Assembly (NCBI GenBank): GCA_011799875.1
Contig: CM022302.1
Coordinates: 526,518,228 to 526,582,227 of the forward strand
From: Thinopyrum elongatum
Taxonomy: Eukaryota; Streptophyta; Magnoliopsida; Poales; Poaceae
Direction of reading: 5' to 3'
Length of the DNA stretch: 64,000 nt
Part shown: positions 1 through 12,297 of the stretch, in pieces
How the letters are laid out: every line of letters begins with the position of its first letter
Numbering within the stretch: the stretch's first letter is position 1
Translations under genes and position numbers: made by a program
The notes under the pieces: generated by a model
The model's input: the letters and a program-made list of their open reading frames with translations, nothing else
Databases searched by the model: none
Told to the model about the DNA's origin: nothing

Positions 1-1931
1 CGCGGCGATGTGAGACTTTATTACCTTTTTGTCTCCTCCAAATTAATCTCTACCACCGTATTCTATTCCACCCAAAGTGCTATATCCATGGCTTGCGCTC
101 ATGTATTGCGTGGGGGTTGAAAAAGCTGAAGCGTGTTAAAAAGTATGAACCAATTGCTCGGCTTGTCATCATGGTTGTGCATGATAAATATATTGTGTTA
201 AGAACATGGAGCATGACAAGACTATATGATTTTGTAGGGATAGAATTATTGAGCATTGATATTTTGAAAGACATGATTGTTTGTTGGGATGCCTGAGTAT
301 TAATGTCTTTATGTCAAATTATAGACTATTGCTTTGAATCACTCATGTCTTAATATTCATGCCATGATTAGATATATGATCAAGATTATGCTAGGTAGCA
401 TTCCACATAAAAAATTATCTTTTTTATCATTTACCTACTCGAGGACGAGCAGGAATTAAGCTTGGGGATGTTGATACGTCTCCATCGTATCTATAATTTT
501 TGATTGTTTCATGCCAATATTATACAACTTTTACATACTTTTGGCAACATTTTACATCATTTATTGGATTAACATATTGATCCAGTGCCCAGTGCCAGTT
601 CCTGTTTGTTGCATGTTTTTTCTTTCGCAGAATATCCATATCAAATGAAGTCCAAATGCAATAAAAATTTATGGAGAATTATTTTGGAATATTTGTGATT
701 TTTGGGAGGTGGAATCAACGCAAACGGATACCCATGGCCTCCAATAGCCACCAGGGCACACCCCAGCCCCCTGGCGCACCCTCGTGGCCTCCCCGTAAGT
801 CGGTTGGAGTTCTACTCCGGGCGCAAGGAAGCTTATATCAGGAAAAAATTGTGTTAAAATCTCAGTGAAATCAGAGTTACGGATCTCCGGGAATATAAGA
901 AACGGTTTTTGGCCAGAAAACAGGAACGCGGAACATAAGAGAACAGAGAGATAGACAATCTAGGAGGGGCTCCTGCCCCTCCGCTGCCATGCATGCCATT
1001 GACTAGAGGGGAAACCCTCCTTCCATCTAGGGGGGTGGCCAAGGAAGAAAAAGAAGGAGGGGGCTCTCTCCCCCTCTCTCCCGGTGGCGCCGGAGCGCCG
1101 CCGGGGCAATCATCGTGACGTCGATCTACTCCAACAACTTCGCCGCCGTCTACACCAACTCTCTCACCCTCTATGCAGTGGTGTAACCTCTCTTCTACTC
1201 ACTGTAATCTCTGCTTAAACATGGTGCTCAATGCTATATATTATTTTCCAATGATCTGTGGCTGTCTTATGATGTTTGAGTAGATTCGTTTTGTCCTATG
1301 GGTTGATTGATGATCATGATTGGTTTGAGTTGTATGTTTTATTTTGGTGCTGTCCTATGGCGCCCTGCATGTCGTGCAAACGTGAGGGATCCCCGTTGTA
1401 GAATGTTGCAATGCGTTCATGATTTGCTTATGGTGGGTGGTGTGAGTGACAGAAGCACATACCCGAGTAAGTGGGTTGTTGCGTATGGGATTAAAGAGGA
1501 CTTGATACTTAATGCGATGGTTGGGTTTTACCTTAATGATCTTTAGTAGTTGTGGATGCTTGCTAGAGTTCCAATCATAAGTGCATATGATCCAAATAGA
1601 GAAAGTATGTTAGCTCAAGCCTCTCCCTCATATAAAATTGCAATAATGATAACCGGTTTAGTTATCGATCACCTAGGGACAAATGACTTTCTTGCGTGAC
1701 AAAAGCTATCTACTTTTATTATCTTGCAATTTATTCGTAGTTTTATTCTCGCAAAGTACATCTAGTTTTATTCTTGTTCTAGGTAAAGCAAACTTTAAGT
1801 GTGCGTAAAGTTGTATCGGTGGTCCATAGAATTTGAGGGAATATTTGTTCTACCTTTAGCTCCTCATTGGGTTCGACACTCTTATTTATCGAAAAAGGCT
1901 ACAAACGATCCCCTATACTTGTGGGTTATCA
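1..1931 (+). mobile_element. E1: 3' end of a gypsy-type LTR retrotransposon (runs off left edge)
   Basis: The interval holds the last 471 bp of an internal region followed by a complete 3' LTR. The internal part has no protein-coding signal and ends in a purine-rich tract (AAGCTTGGGGATG, about 458-470) directly before the LTR. The same tract borders the 3' LTRs of E3 and E4 on the other strand, so all three belong to one Triticeae superfamily of Athila-type elements (Sabrina-like from memory, not verified). E1 interrupts the 3' part of copia element E2, which resumes at 1932. The matching 5' LTR and TSD lie outside the window. Confidence 0.85.
472..1931 (+). repeat. 3' LTR of E1
   Basis: The LTR begins TGATACGTCTCC and ends GGGTTATCA, giving the expected TG...CA ends over 1460 bp. 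The first bases form a short inverted repeat (GATACG-T-CTCC.. / ..CGTATC) that recurs at the start of every LTR of this superfamily here. The next five bases, ACACT, would be the right copy of the TSD. Short ORFs inside are taken as chance. Confidence 0.88.
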
Positions 1932-2498
1932 ACACACTGCACTCAGCGGTAGTACCGCCGGAGCGGTAGTAACGTGCCAGCCAGCGGTAGTACCGTTCCA
2001 GCCAGCGATAGTACCGCCTGCTACCAGAAAACTGCAGTTGATCAAGGAGGGAAAAAGGCTTATGCAAAGTATGAGAGGTTGAGGCAAGGAAAGGCTTAGG
2101 TTGGAGACAATAAAACACATCAAAGGGAAGGAGTACTTCAAGATCAAAATGCCAACAAAAGGGAGAGCACACTCGATGTAATCCAACAACCGAAAGCCAA
2201 GGAAATGAAAGCACACCTCAAACCTAAGGAGACAAAACCTCTCAACGAGAGGGCGGTGACTGAAGTCACCTATGTTTGAGTCAATTGGTATGGCACCACG
2301 AAGATTTTAACCTTAGGCCCATGACCAAAACTCATCTTTGAAGCAAAAGTACCATAAAAAATGGCTAATGTGAAAGACTTGATCAATTTATGCATAATGG
2401 GGGGAGGGAGAGCTCACTGAGAGAACAACACTCCCCCCATGTCCATGCCTACATCTAGAACAAGATAATATGAGGAATGCGGTGGGGTGTGCCTAGAT
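1932..2498 (-). other. E2 region downstream of pol, with palindromic GCGGTAGTACCGC motifs
   Basis: This stretch follows the pol stop codon of E2 on the minus strand and is cut by E1 at 1931. It contains several copies of a palindromic motif of the form GCGGTAGTACCGC between about 1943 and 2025. The same motif is abundant in the E2 5' LTR, but the rest of this stretch does not resemble that LTR, so I treat it as 3' untranslated sequence, not LTR. A minus-strand purine tract (GGGGGGAG) is near 2431-2440. Confidence 0.5.
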
Positions 2499-4171
2499 TC
2501 AAGCCACATTGCTCGAAGCAATGATATTTAGCTCATTCCTTAACTCGCAAAATCTTGCTTCATACAAGGGCTTCGTGAAAATGTCCGCTACTTGCTATTG
2601 AGTGTTGACGTAGATAATCTCAATCTCCCCACGCTTGATATGATCCTGGATGAAATGATGACGAATCTCAATATGCTTTGTCTTGCTATGTTGCACCGGA
2701 TTGTAGGAGATCTTGATAGCACTTTCATTCTCACAAAGAAGAGACACTTTGTCACAGGTGACACCGTAATCCTTTAAAGTTTGCCTCATCCATAGCAATT
2801 GTGAACAACAACTTGCGGCGGCTACATACTCAGCCTCGCTGGAAGAGAGAGACAGACAATTTTGCTTCTTCGAAGACCAACTTACCAAAGAGCGACCAAG
2901 AAATTGCACCCTCCGGAAGTTGACTTCCTATCCAGAACATCTCCCGCCCAATCCGAGTCCGAATAACCCATAAGATCAAAGCTTGATCCTTTGGGGTACC
3001 ATAGGCCAAAGTTTGGGGTATGAGCCAAATATCGAAAGATTCACTTGACCGCCACATAGTGACTTTCCTTAGGTGTGGCTTGGAATCTTGCACAAAGATA
3101 AAGCAAGGATCCAATCATGGAGCGATATACCTTTTGATCCACCGCTTTACCATTGGGATCAATGTCAAGCTTGCATTTGGTAGGCATAGGAAACTTGACC
3201 GGCTTGACATCATCTAGCTTGAATCTCTTGAGCATGTCTTGGGTATATTTGGCTTGATTGATGAAGGTTCCTTCTCTTCTTTGCTTGACTTTGAATCCAA
3301 GAAATAACTTCAACTCTCCCATCATAGGCATCTCAAACTTCTCGGTCACTAGAGTGGCAAACTCATCATTGAAAGATTTGTTAGGAGAACCAAATATGAT
3401 ATCATCAACATATAGTTGGCATATGAACAAATCCCCTTTGACCCTCTTAGTAAAAATAGTGGGATCTATTTTCCCAATTTCAAACCCATGATCTTGTAAC
3501 AACTCGGTAAGGTGCTCATACCACGCACGTGGGGCTTGTTTAAGGCCATAGCATGCCTTGTTGAGTTTGTATACATGATTGGGGAGCGTGGGATCCTCGA
3601 ATCCCAGGGGTTGCTTGACATATACCAACTCATTCAAAGGACCATTAAGAAATGCACTCTTCACATCCATTTATTGCAATTTGAAATCATGACGAGATGC
3701 ATATGCAAGCAACATGCGCATAGATTCAAGATGAGCAATGGGGGCAAAGGTTTCATTGTAGTCGATACCCTCGACTTGCGAGTAGCCTTGATCCACCAAT
3801 CTTGCCTTGTTTCGAACAACCACACCGTTTGCATCTTGCTTGTTCTTGAAGATCCACTTGGTCCCAATGACATTGTGGTCCTCCGTTGGCCTTGGCACTA
3901 ATTCCCAAACTTGGTTGCGCTCGAAGTTGTTGAGTTCATCATGCATGGCTTCAAGCCAATCCACATCATCGAGCGCCTCATGTACCTTTTGGGGTTCAAC
4001 ACACGAAACAAACACGTGATGCTCACAAAAGTTTGACGATTGTCTACGAGTAGTTACCCCTTTCTTCAAGATTCCAAGCACATTCTCCAAGACATGTTGT
4101 TGATGCTTGAGCTTGGAAGCCACCTTGGCGGCAAGGCTCTCTAAAAGTTCCACAATAGGGATTTGAGGTTC
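2499..4171 (-). pseudogene. E2 pol, 3' half: copia reverse transcriptase and RNase H (broken)
   Basis: On the minus strand the RT opens with the copia motif WxxAMxDEL and continues through [10 protein letters not shown] and the active-site motif YVDD (in [10 protein letters not shown]). It is followed by copia RNase H with SSSEAEYVAA and ending shortly after SNVA at 2499. Its role was to copy element RNA into DNA in the cytoplasmic particle. One codon before [10 protein letters not shown] is TAA where relatives have Gln (CAA), and a frameshift lies near 3041-3114 between RT and RNase H. The N-terminal part continues on the far side of E3 at 32162, since both junctions carry the ATCAT duplication. 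Confidence 0.88.
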
Positions 4172-4176
4172 ATCAT

Positions 4177-5729
4177 TGCTACTTCTTGAGTTTGCGTTGA
4201 TTTTTTCCTTGAAAAGGGAAGGGTATGCAGTAAAGTAGAGATAAGTATTTCCCTCAGTTAAGAACCAAGGTATCAATCCAGTAGGAGGCACAAGCAAGTC
4301 TCCAATATATGCACCTGCACAAACTAACAAACACTTGCACAAAACGTGAAAAAGTGGTTGCCAATCCCTTCATGGTCACGAACAAGAGTGAGATCTAATA
4401 GAGATAGGTATAAAAGATAAGTAAAAGAGTAAAATAAAGTAAATATAAATAAATTGCAGCAAGGTATTTTTGGGTATTTTGGTTTATAGATCTGAAAATA
4501 TATGATGGAAAATAGACCCGGGGGCCATAGGTTTCACTACAGGCTTCTCTCTGGCAGAAAACATACGGTGGGTAAACAACTTACTATTGAGCAATTGATA
4601 GAAAAGCGCATAATTATGAAGACATCTAAGGCAATGATCATGAATATAGGCATCACGTCTGTGACAAGTAGACTGAAACGATTTTGTATCTACTACTATT
4701 ACTCCACACATCGACCGACTCCTGCCTGCATCTAGATTTTTAAGTTCACAAGAACAGAGTAACGCCATAAGCAAGATGACATGATGTAGAGGGATAAACT
4801 CAAGCAATATGATATAAACCCCATCTTTTTATCCTTAATGGCAACAATACAATACGTGCCTTGCTACCCCTTCTGTCACTGGGTGAGGACACCGCAAGAT
4901 TGAAGCCATCACAAAGCACCTCTCCCATTGCAAGAAAAACCAATCTAGTTAGCCAAACCAAATCGATAGATCAGAGAGAAATACAAAGCTATCTCAATCA
5001 TGCATAAAAGAGTTCAGAAAAGGCTCAAATAATATTCATAGATAATCTGATCATAAGTCCACAATTCATCAGATCTCAACAAATGCACCGCAAAAGAACA
5101 TTACATCGAATAGATCTCCAAGAACATCGAGGAGAACATTATATTAAAGATCAAAGAGAGAGAAGAAGCCATCTAGCTACTATCTATGGACCCGTAGGTC
5201 TGTGGTAAACTACTCACACATCATCGGAAGGGCAGCAAGGTTGGTGTAGAGGCCCTCCGTGATCGAATCCCCCTCCGGTGGAGTGCCGGAAAAGGCCCCA
5301 AGATGGGATCTCACGGGAACAGAAGCTTGCGGTGGCAGAAAAGTATTTTTGGTGTGCCCTCTGGTATAGCGGGAATATTTGAGAATATATAGTGGTGGAA
5401 TTACGGTTAGACGGTCTCCGAGGGGCCCACAAGCCCTGGGGCGCGCCCCTACGGCTTGTGGCCGCCTCATAGGTCTTTTGGCCACCTCTCCAAGTCTTGT
5501 GGGTTTCTTCTGGTCCAAGAAAAATCATCGTAAAGTTTTATTCCGTTTGGTATTGATTTTCTGTAAAAGAAAAAAACAAGGAAAAACAGCAACTGGCACT
5601 GGGCACTAGGTTAATAGGTTAGTCCCAAAAATAATATAAAATACCATATTAATGCATATAAAACATCCAAAACAGATAATATAATAGCATAGAACAATCA
5701 AAAATCATAGATACGTTGGAGACGTATCA
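4177..5729 (-). repeat. 3' LTR of E3
   Basis: The plus-strand left end is TGCTACTTCTTGAG and the right end is GACGTATCA, so on the minus strand it begins TGATACGTCTCC. It is 1553 bp, against about 1579 bp for the split 5' LTR. The adjoining internal bases on the right are the purine tract complement (GCATCCCCAAGCTT), marking this as the 3' LTR of a minus-strand element. Confidence 0.88.
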
Positions 5730-8606
5730 AGCATCCCCAAGCTTAATTCCTGCTCGTCCTTGAGTAGGTAAATGATAAAAACAGAATTTTTGATGTGAAA
5801 TGCTACCTAACATATTTATCAATGCAATTTTCTTTATTGTGGCATGAATGTTCATATCCATAAGATTCAAAACAAAAGATTAATATTGACATAAAAACAA
5901 TAGTACTTCAAGCATACTAATAAAGCAATCATGTCTTCTCAAAATATCATGGCCAAAGAAAGTTATCCCTACAAATCATATAGTCTAGCTATGCTCTATC
6001 TTCATCACACAAAGTATTTCATCATGCACAACCCCGATGACAAGCCAAGAAATTGTTTCTTACTTTTAATGTTCTCAAGCTTTTTCAACTTTCACGCAAT
6101 TCATGAGCGTGAGCCATGGATATAGCACTATAGGTGGAATATAGTATGGTGGAGGTTGTGAGGAGAAGACAAAAAGGAGAAAGTATCACATCAACTAGGT
6201 AAATTAATGGGCTATGGAGATGCCCATCAATTGATATCGTTGCAAGTGAGTAGGGATTGCCATGCAACCGATGCACTAGAGCTATAAGTGTATGAAAGCT
6301 CAAAAGGAAATTAAGTGGGTGTGCATCCAACTTGCTTGCTCACGAAGACCTAGGGCAATTTGAGAAAGCCCGTCATTGGAATATACAAGCCAAGTTATAT
6401 AATGAAAAATTCCAACTAGCATATGAAAGTGATAAAATAGGAGACTCTCTATCATGAAGAACATGGTGCTACTTTGAAGCACAAGTGTGGAAAAAGGATA
6501 GTAACATTGTCCCTTCTCTCTTTTTCTCTCTTTTTTTTGTTTGGGCTATTTGGCCTCTCTTTTTTGGCTCTTTGGCCTATTTTTTATTTTTAAGTCCGGA
6601 GTCTCATCCCAACTTGTGAGGGAATCATAGCCTCAAACATCCTTTCCTCACATGGGATAATGCTCTAATAATGATGATCATCACACTTTTATTTACTTAC
6701 AACTCAAGAATTACAACTCGATACTAGAACAAAATATGACTCTATATGAATGCCTCCGGTGGTGTACCAGGATGTGCAATGATCTAGAGTGACATGTATA
6801 TAAAATATGAACGGTGGCCAAGCCACAAATACTATGCCAACTACATGATCATGCAAAGCAATATGACAATGATGGTATGTGTCATAATAAACGGAACAGT
6901 GGAAGTTGCATGGCAATATATCTCGGAATGGCTATGGAAATGCCATAATAGTTAGGTATGGTGGCTGTTTTGAGGAAGGGTATATGGTGGGTTTAATGCA
7001 CCGGCGAAAGTTGTGCGGTACTAGAGAGGCTAGCAATGGTGGAAGGGTGAGAGTGCGTATAATCCATGGACTCAACATTAGTCATAAAGAACTCACATAC
7101 TTATTGCAAAAAAAATTAGCCATCGAAGGAAAGTACTAATACGCATGCTCCTAGGGGGATAGATTGGTAGGAAAATACCATCGCTCGTCCCCGACCGCCA
7201 CTCATAAGGAAGACAATCAAAAAAATAAATCATGCTCCGACTTCATCACATAATGGTTCACCATAGGTGCATGCTTCAGGAATCACAAACCTTAACACAA
7301 GTATTTCTACCAATCCACAATTACTCACTAACATGACTCTAATATCACCATCTTTATATCCCAAAACAAATGCAAGGAATCAGACTTCTCATATATTCAA
7401 TGCTCTTTATGAAAGTTTTTATTATATCCCTCTTGGATGCCCATAATATTAGGACCAAATTCATAACCTAAGCAAATTACCATGCTGTTTTTAAGACTCT
7501 CAAAATAATATAAGTGAAGCATGAAATTTCATCAATTTCTATAAAATAAAACCACCGCCGTGCTCTAAAAAGATATAAGTGAAGCACTAGAGCAACTGCC
7601 TAGCTCAAAACATATAAGTGAAGCACATAGAGTATTCTAATAAATTCACGATTAATGTGTGTCCCTCTCAAAAGGTGTGTACATCAAGGATGATTGTGGC
7701 AAAATAAAAAGCAAAGACTCATATCATACAAGACGCTCCAAGCAAAACACATATCATGTGGTGAATAAAAATATAGCCTCAAGTAAATTTACCGATGGAT
7801 TGAAGACAAAAGAGGGGATGCCATCTGGGGCATCCCCAAGCTTAGATGCTTGGTTGTCCTTGAATATTACCTTGGGGTGCCTTGGGAATCCCCAAGATTA
7901 GGCTCTTGCCACTCCTTATTCTGTGGTCCATCAAAACTTTACCCAAAACTTGAAAACTTCACGACACAAAACTCAACAGAAAACTCGTAAGATCTGTTAG
8001 TATAATAAAATATAAATCACCACTTTAGTTACTGTTGTGAACTCATTATAAATTTATATTGGTGTCATATCTATTGTATTCCAACTTCTCCATGGATCAT
8101 ACCCCCCGCCCCCCCTGATACTACCCATAGATTCATCAAAATAAGCAAACAACACATAGAAAACAAAATCTGTCAAAAACAGAACAGTCTATAGTAACCA
8201 GAATATTAGTCATACTTATGTAGCTCCAAAAATTCTAAAAACTTATTAAAACATAGGAAATTCATATATCAATATTGTGTAAAAAATTCTGAAGTTTTCC
8301 TCGCTCCAGTGAATTTTAACAATTATGTTACTGGACGCAAAACTTTCTGTTTTTCAGCAAAACCAAATCAACGATATACCAAAGCATCCCAAAGGTCTTG
8401 CTTGGCTCAAACACTAATTAAAACACTAAAACACAATTACTACATAGGTAATAATGTATATTTATTGGAAAACAGGAACAAAAACAAAAAAACACAAAAA
8501 AAAATTGGGTTGCCTCCCAACAAGCGCTATTGTTTTATGCCCCTAGCTAGGCATAATGCATAGATCTAGGTATTGTCATCTTTGGTATGCAATCCATAAG
8601 TGGCCC
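5730..8606 (-). other. E3 3' internal non-coding region
   Basis: There is no coding signal in these 2.9 kb. Notable content is the polypurine tract next to the 3' LTR (complement of GCATCCCCAAGCTTAATTCC at 5731-5750), a small tandem repeat built on ATATAAGTGAAGCA (about 7500-7635), and a GGGATGCC/GGCATCCC hairpin pair joined to further copies of the tract (about 7815-7900). The last two are shared with E4. Pol genes expected here in an autonomous element are absent. Confidence 0.75.
7500..7635 (-). repeat. E3 internal tandem repeat (ATATAAGTGAAGCA units)
   Basis: Three to four units contain ATATAAGTGAAGCA followed by a G/A-rich tail such as CTAGAGC, spaced roughly 50-65 bp apart. The same unit recurs in E4 at 28140-28360, so it predates the split between the two elements. 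Function is unknown; it lies in untranslated RNA of the element. Confidence 0.6.
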
Positions 8607-9290
8607 TCATAATAGATTCATATGAAAATTAATTTTCTTTCTTGGAAAGTGTTCCATGCCCTTCCTTAACGGAAAGGGAAATCTAATGTTTCCTTCTTTC
8701 ATATCAATAATTGCACCAATCGTTCTAAGGAAAGGCCTGCCAAGAATAATAGGGCATGTAGGATTGCAATCTATATCAAGCACAATAAAATCTACGGGCA
8801 CATAATTCCTATTTGCAACAATAAGAACATCATTAATCCTTCCCATAGGTTTCTTAATAGTGGAATCCGCTAGATGCAAATTCAAAGAACAATCATCAAA
8901 TTTATGGAAACCGAGTACATCACATAAAGTTTTTGGAATAGTGGAAACGCTAGCACCCAAATCACACAAGGCATTGCACTCATAATATTTAATTTTAATT
9001 TTAATAGTAGGTTCCCACTCATCATAAAGCTTTCTAGGGATTGAAACTTCCAACTCACGTTTTTCTTCAAAAGATTTCATCATAGCATCAACGATATGTT
9101 TATTAAAAGCCTTATTTTGGTTATAAGCATGAGGTGAATTAAGCATGGATTGCAACAAGGAAATACAATCTATTAAAGAGCAATTATGATAATTAAAGTC
9201 CTTGAAATCCAAAATATTGGGTTCATCACTACTTAAAGTTTTGACATCGCCAATCCCACTTTTTGTCAATTTTTTCATTAAGATCTTCAC
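8607..9290 (-). pseudogene. E3 aspartic protease region (Athila-type), 227 aa open frame
   Basis: The frame contains LCDLGASVSTIP, a retropepsin active site in the D-L-G-A form usual in Athila-lineage elements, followed by ILGRPFLRTIGA with the second hydrophobic-hydrophobic-G motif. The enzyme would cleave Gag in the particle. It should be continuous with gag, but a TGA about 10 codons after the present gag end and a frameshift just upstream of 9290 break it. Past FPRKKINFHMNLL the frame stops and no RT follows. It is classed as a pseudogene because of those breaks. Confidence 0.8.
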
Positions 9291-9459
9291 CCTCCAAATT
9301 ATTGGGACGCCTTCTAGCTAAAGTTGACTCATCTCCAGTCCCATCTTGATCAAGTTTTATATCAGAAAACAAAGATTCAATAGGAGTCACAGCAATCACT
9401 TTAAGATCTTCATCATTATTATCACAAAAACTAGAAGAACATGCTTTTTCTAGCCAATC

Positions 9460-10653
9460 TCACTTAGCGCGCATCCTAGCGGTTCCCTCTCTACTTTCAT
9501 TAATAGAAATTTTAATAGATTTTAGAGACTCATTAATATTTATCTTGTGTGGCATAGATCTAATCCTAAAAGAATCAATCTCATGAGAAATTCTATCAAT
9601 GTTCCTAGCCAAATCATCAATCTTAAGCAATTTTTCTTCTACCATAGCATTAAAAATCTTTTGAGAATTAATGAAATCTTTAATATTATTCTCAAGATCA
9701 GAGGGTATTTTATTATAATTAACATAAGAATTTTTGTAGGAATTACCATAATTATTAGAGGAATTACTAGGAAACGGCCTAGGGTTGAAATTACCTCTAT
9801 ACGCGTTATTACCAAAATTGTTCCTACCAACAAAATTCACATCCATAGATTCATTATTATTCTCAATCAAAGTGGACAAAGGCACATCATTAGGATCAAT
9901 AGGAACACTCTTACTAGCAATCAATTTCATAAGTTCATCCATCTTTCCACTCAAAGTATTAATTTCTTCAATCGCATGCACTTTTTTACTAGTAGAAGAT
10001 CTTTCGGTATGCCATTGAGAGTAATTTGCCATAATATTATCTAGGAGTTTAGTAGCTTCTCCTAATGTGATTTCCATAAAAGTACCTCCCGTGGGGGAAT
10101 CTAAAAGATTTCTACATGCAAAATTCAATCCGGCATAAAAAATTTGTATGATCATCCATAAACTTAAACCATGAGTAGGGCAATTTCTTATCATCAATTT
10201 CATCCTCTCCCAAGATTGTGCAACATGTTCATGATCAGGTTGCTTAAAATTCATTATATTGTTCCTAAGGGAGATGATCTTAGTGGGAGGAAAATACTTG
10301 GAAATAAAAGCATCTTTACACTTGTTCCATGAATCAATACTATTTTTAGGCAAAGATGAAAACCAAGTTTTAGCACGATCTCGTAGTGAGAACGGAAATA
10401 GCTTCAATTTAACAATATCATTATCCACATCTTTTTTCTTTTGCATATCACAAAACTCAACGAATGTATTTAGATGGGATGCATCATCTTCATTAGGACT
10501 ACTAGAAAATTGATCTTTCATAACAAGATTCAACAAAGCGGCATTAATTTCATAAGATTCTGCACTAGTGGCGGAAGCAATCGGAGTACTAATAAAATCA
10601 TTATTATTAGTGTTGGAAAAGTCACACAACTTGGTGTTTTCTTGAGACATCAT
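9460..10653 (-). CDS. gag: E3 Gag protein (397 aa)
   Basis: The protein starts MMSQENTKLCDF and carries the retrotransposon capsid domain (about residues 45-190), with conserved features such as LRDRAKTWFSSLP, the F-K/S-KYFPP segment, and the QSWERMK helix. An Asn-rich stretch follows (about 275-310), then a helical C-terminus. No CCHC zinc knuckle is visible, as is usual in Athila-type gag. It would form the capsid of the element's particle. The start lies about 200 bp inside the primer site. The present stop is probably secondary, since protease should follow in frame. Confidence 0.85.
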   Translation of the reverse strand: MMSQENTKLCDFSNTNNNDFISTPIASATSAESYEINAALLNLVMKDQFSSSPNEDDASHLNTFVEFCDMQKKKDVDNDIVKLKLFPFSLRDRAKTWFSSLPKNSIDSWNKCKDAFISKYFPPTKIISLRNNIMNFKQPDHEHVAQSWERMKLMIRNCPTHGLSLWMIIQIFYAGLNFACRNLLDSPTGGTFMEITLGEATKLLDNIMANYSQWHTERSSTSKKVHAIEEINTLSGKMDELMKLIASKSVPIDPNDVPLSTLIENNNESMDVNFVGRNNFGNNAYRGNFNPRPFPSNSSNNYGNSYKNSYVNYNKIPSDLENNIKDFINSQKIFNAMVEEKLLKIDDLARNIDRISHEIDSFRIRSMPHKININESLKSIKISINESREGTARMRAK

Positions 10654-10858
10654 GACAAAGCAAACAATTTAGCACACAAGCAAACAAAAAGAAAACGAAA
10701 AGACGAATGAAAGAAGGCGAATAAAAAATCAAATATTTTTGTGTTTTTCTGAAAACGTTTTAGAAGTGGGGGAGAGGAAAACGAGAGGCAAATGGCAAAT
10801 AATGTAAGTGCAAGAGATGAGAGTTTATGATAGGTACTTGGTAGGCTTGATGTAGAAC

Positions 10859-10877
10859 CTCCACGACAACGGCGCCA
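10859..10877 (-). other. E3 primer binding site (tRNA-Asp-like)
   Basis: The minus strand reads TGGCGCCGTTGTCGTGGAG, about 11 bases downstream of the 5' LTR end at 10889. TGGCGCCGTTG matches the complement of plant tRNA-Asp 3' ends. Compared with the E4 site it has changes at two or three positions. Confidence 0.75.
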
Positions 10878-10888
10878 GAAATTCTTCC

Positions 10889-12297
10889 TGCTACTTCTTG
10901 AGCTTGCACTGAATTTTCCCTTGAAGAGGAAAGGGTGATGCAGCAAAGTAGAGATAAGTATTTCCCTCAGTTAAGAACCAAGGTATCAATCCAGTAGGAG
11001 GCACAAGCAAGTCTCCAATATATGCACCTGCACAAACTAACAAACAATTGCACACAACGCGAAAAAGGGGTTGTCAATCCCTTCACGGTCACGAACAAGA
11101 GTGAGATCTAATAGAGATAGGTATAAAAGATAAGTAAAAAAGTAAAATAAAGTAAATATAAATAAATTAAAGCAAGGTATTTTTGGGTTTTTTCGTTTAT
11201 AGATCTGAAAATATATGATGGAAAATAGACCCGGGGCCATAGGTTTCATTAGAGGCTTCTCTCTTGAAGAGAACATATGGTGGGTAAACAAATTATTGTT
11301 GAGCAACTGATAGAAAAGCGCATAATTAGGAAGACATCTAAGGCAATGATCATAAATATAGGCATCATGTCCATGACAAGTAGACCGAAATGATTCTGCA
11401 TCTACTACTATTACTCCACACATCGAGCTACTCCTGCCTGCATCTAGAGTATTAAGTTCACAAGAACGGAGTAATGCCTTCAGCAAGATGACATGATGTA
11501 TGGGGATAAACTCAAGCAATATGATATAAACCCCATCTTTTTATCCTTAATGGCAACGATACAATACGTGCCTTGCTACCCCTTCTATCACTGGGTGAGG
11601 ACACCGCAAGATTGAACCCATCACAAAGCACCTCTCCCATTGCAAGAAAAACCAATCTAGTTGGCCAAAGCAAATCGATAGATCGGAGAGAAATACAAAG
11701 CTATCTCAATCATGCATAAAAGAGTTCAGAAAAGACTCAAATAATATTCATAGATAATCTGATCATAAATCCACAATTCATCGGATCTCAACAAACGCAC
11801 CGTAAAAGAAGATTAAATCGAATAGATCTCCAAGAACATCGAGGAGAACATTGTATTGAAGATCAAAGAGAGGGAAGAAGCCATCTAGCTACTAGCTATG
11901 GACCCGTAGGTCTGTGGTAAACTACTCACACATCATCGGAAGGGAAGCAATGTTGGAGAAGAGGCCCTCCGTGATCGAATCCCCCTCCGGCGGAGTGCCA
12001 GAAAAGGTCCCAAGATGGTATCTCATGGGAACAGAAGCTTGTGGCGGCGGAAAAGTATTTTTGGTGTGCCCTCTGGTATAGGAGGAATGTTTGAGAATAT
12101 ATAGTGGTGGAATTAGGGTTAGACGGTCTCCGAGGGGCCCACAAGCCCTGGGGGCGCCCCCCTGGGGCGCGCCCCTATGGCTTGTGGCTGCCTCGTAGGT
12201 CTTCTGGCCTCCTCTCCAAGTCTCGCGGGTTTCTTCTGGTCCAAGAAAAATCATCATAAAATTTTATTCCGTTTGGACTCCGCTTGGTATTGATTTT
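10889..12297 (-). repeat. 5' LTR of E3, main part
   Basis: The plus-strand left end TGCTACTTCTTGAG matches that of the 3' LTR at 4177. The LTR is interrupted at 12297 by E4 and resumes at 31992. Similarity to 4177-5729 is clear across the whole length (for example the shared AAGTAGAGATAAGTATTTCC and TCATCGGAAGGG blocks). Confidence 0.88.

Noticed and set aside
1932..2430. Possible E2 3' LTR, because of the purine run near 2431 and the shared palindromes.
   Set aside because: Apart from the palindromes it does not match the E2 5' LTR at 37953-39550, so I treat it as 3' untranslated sequence.
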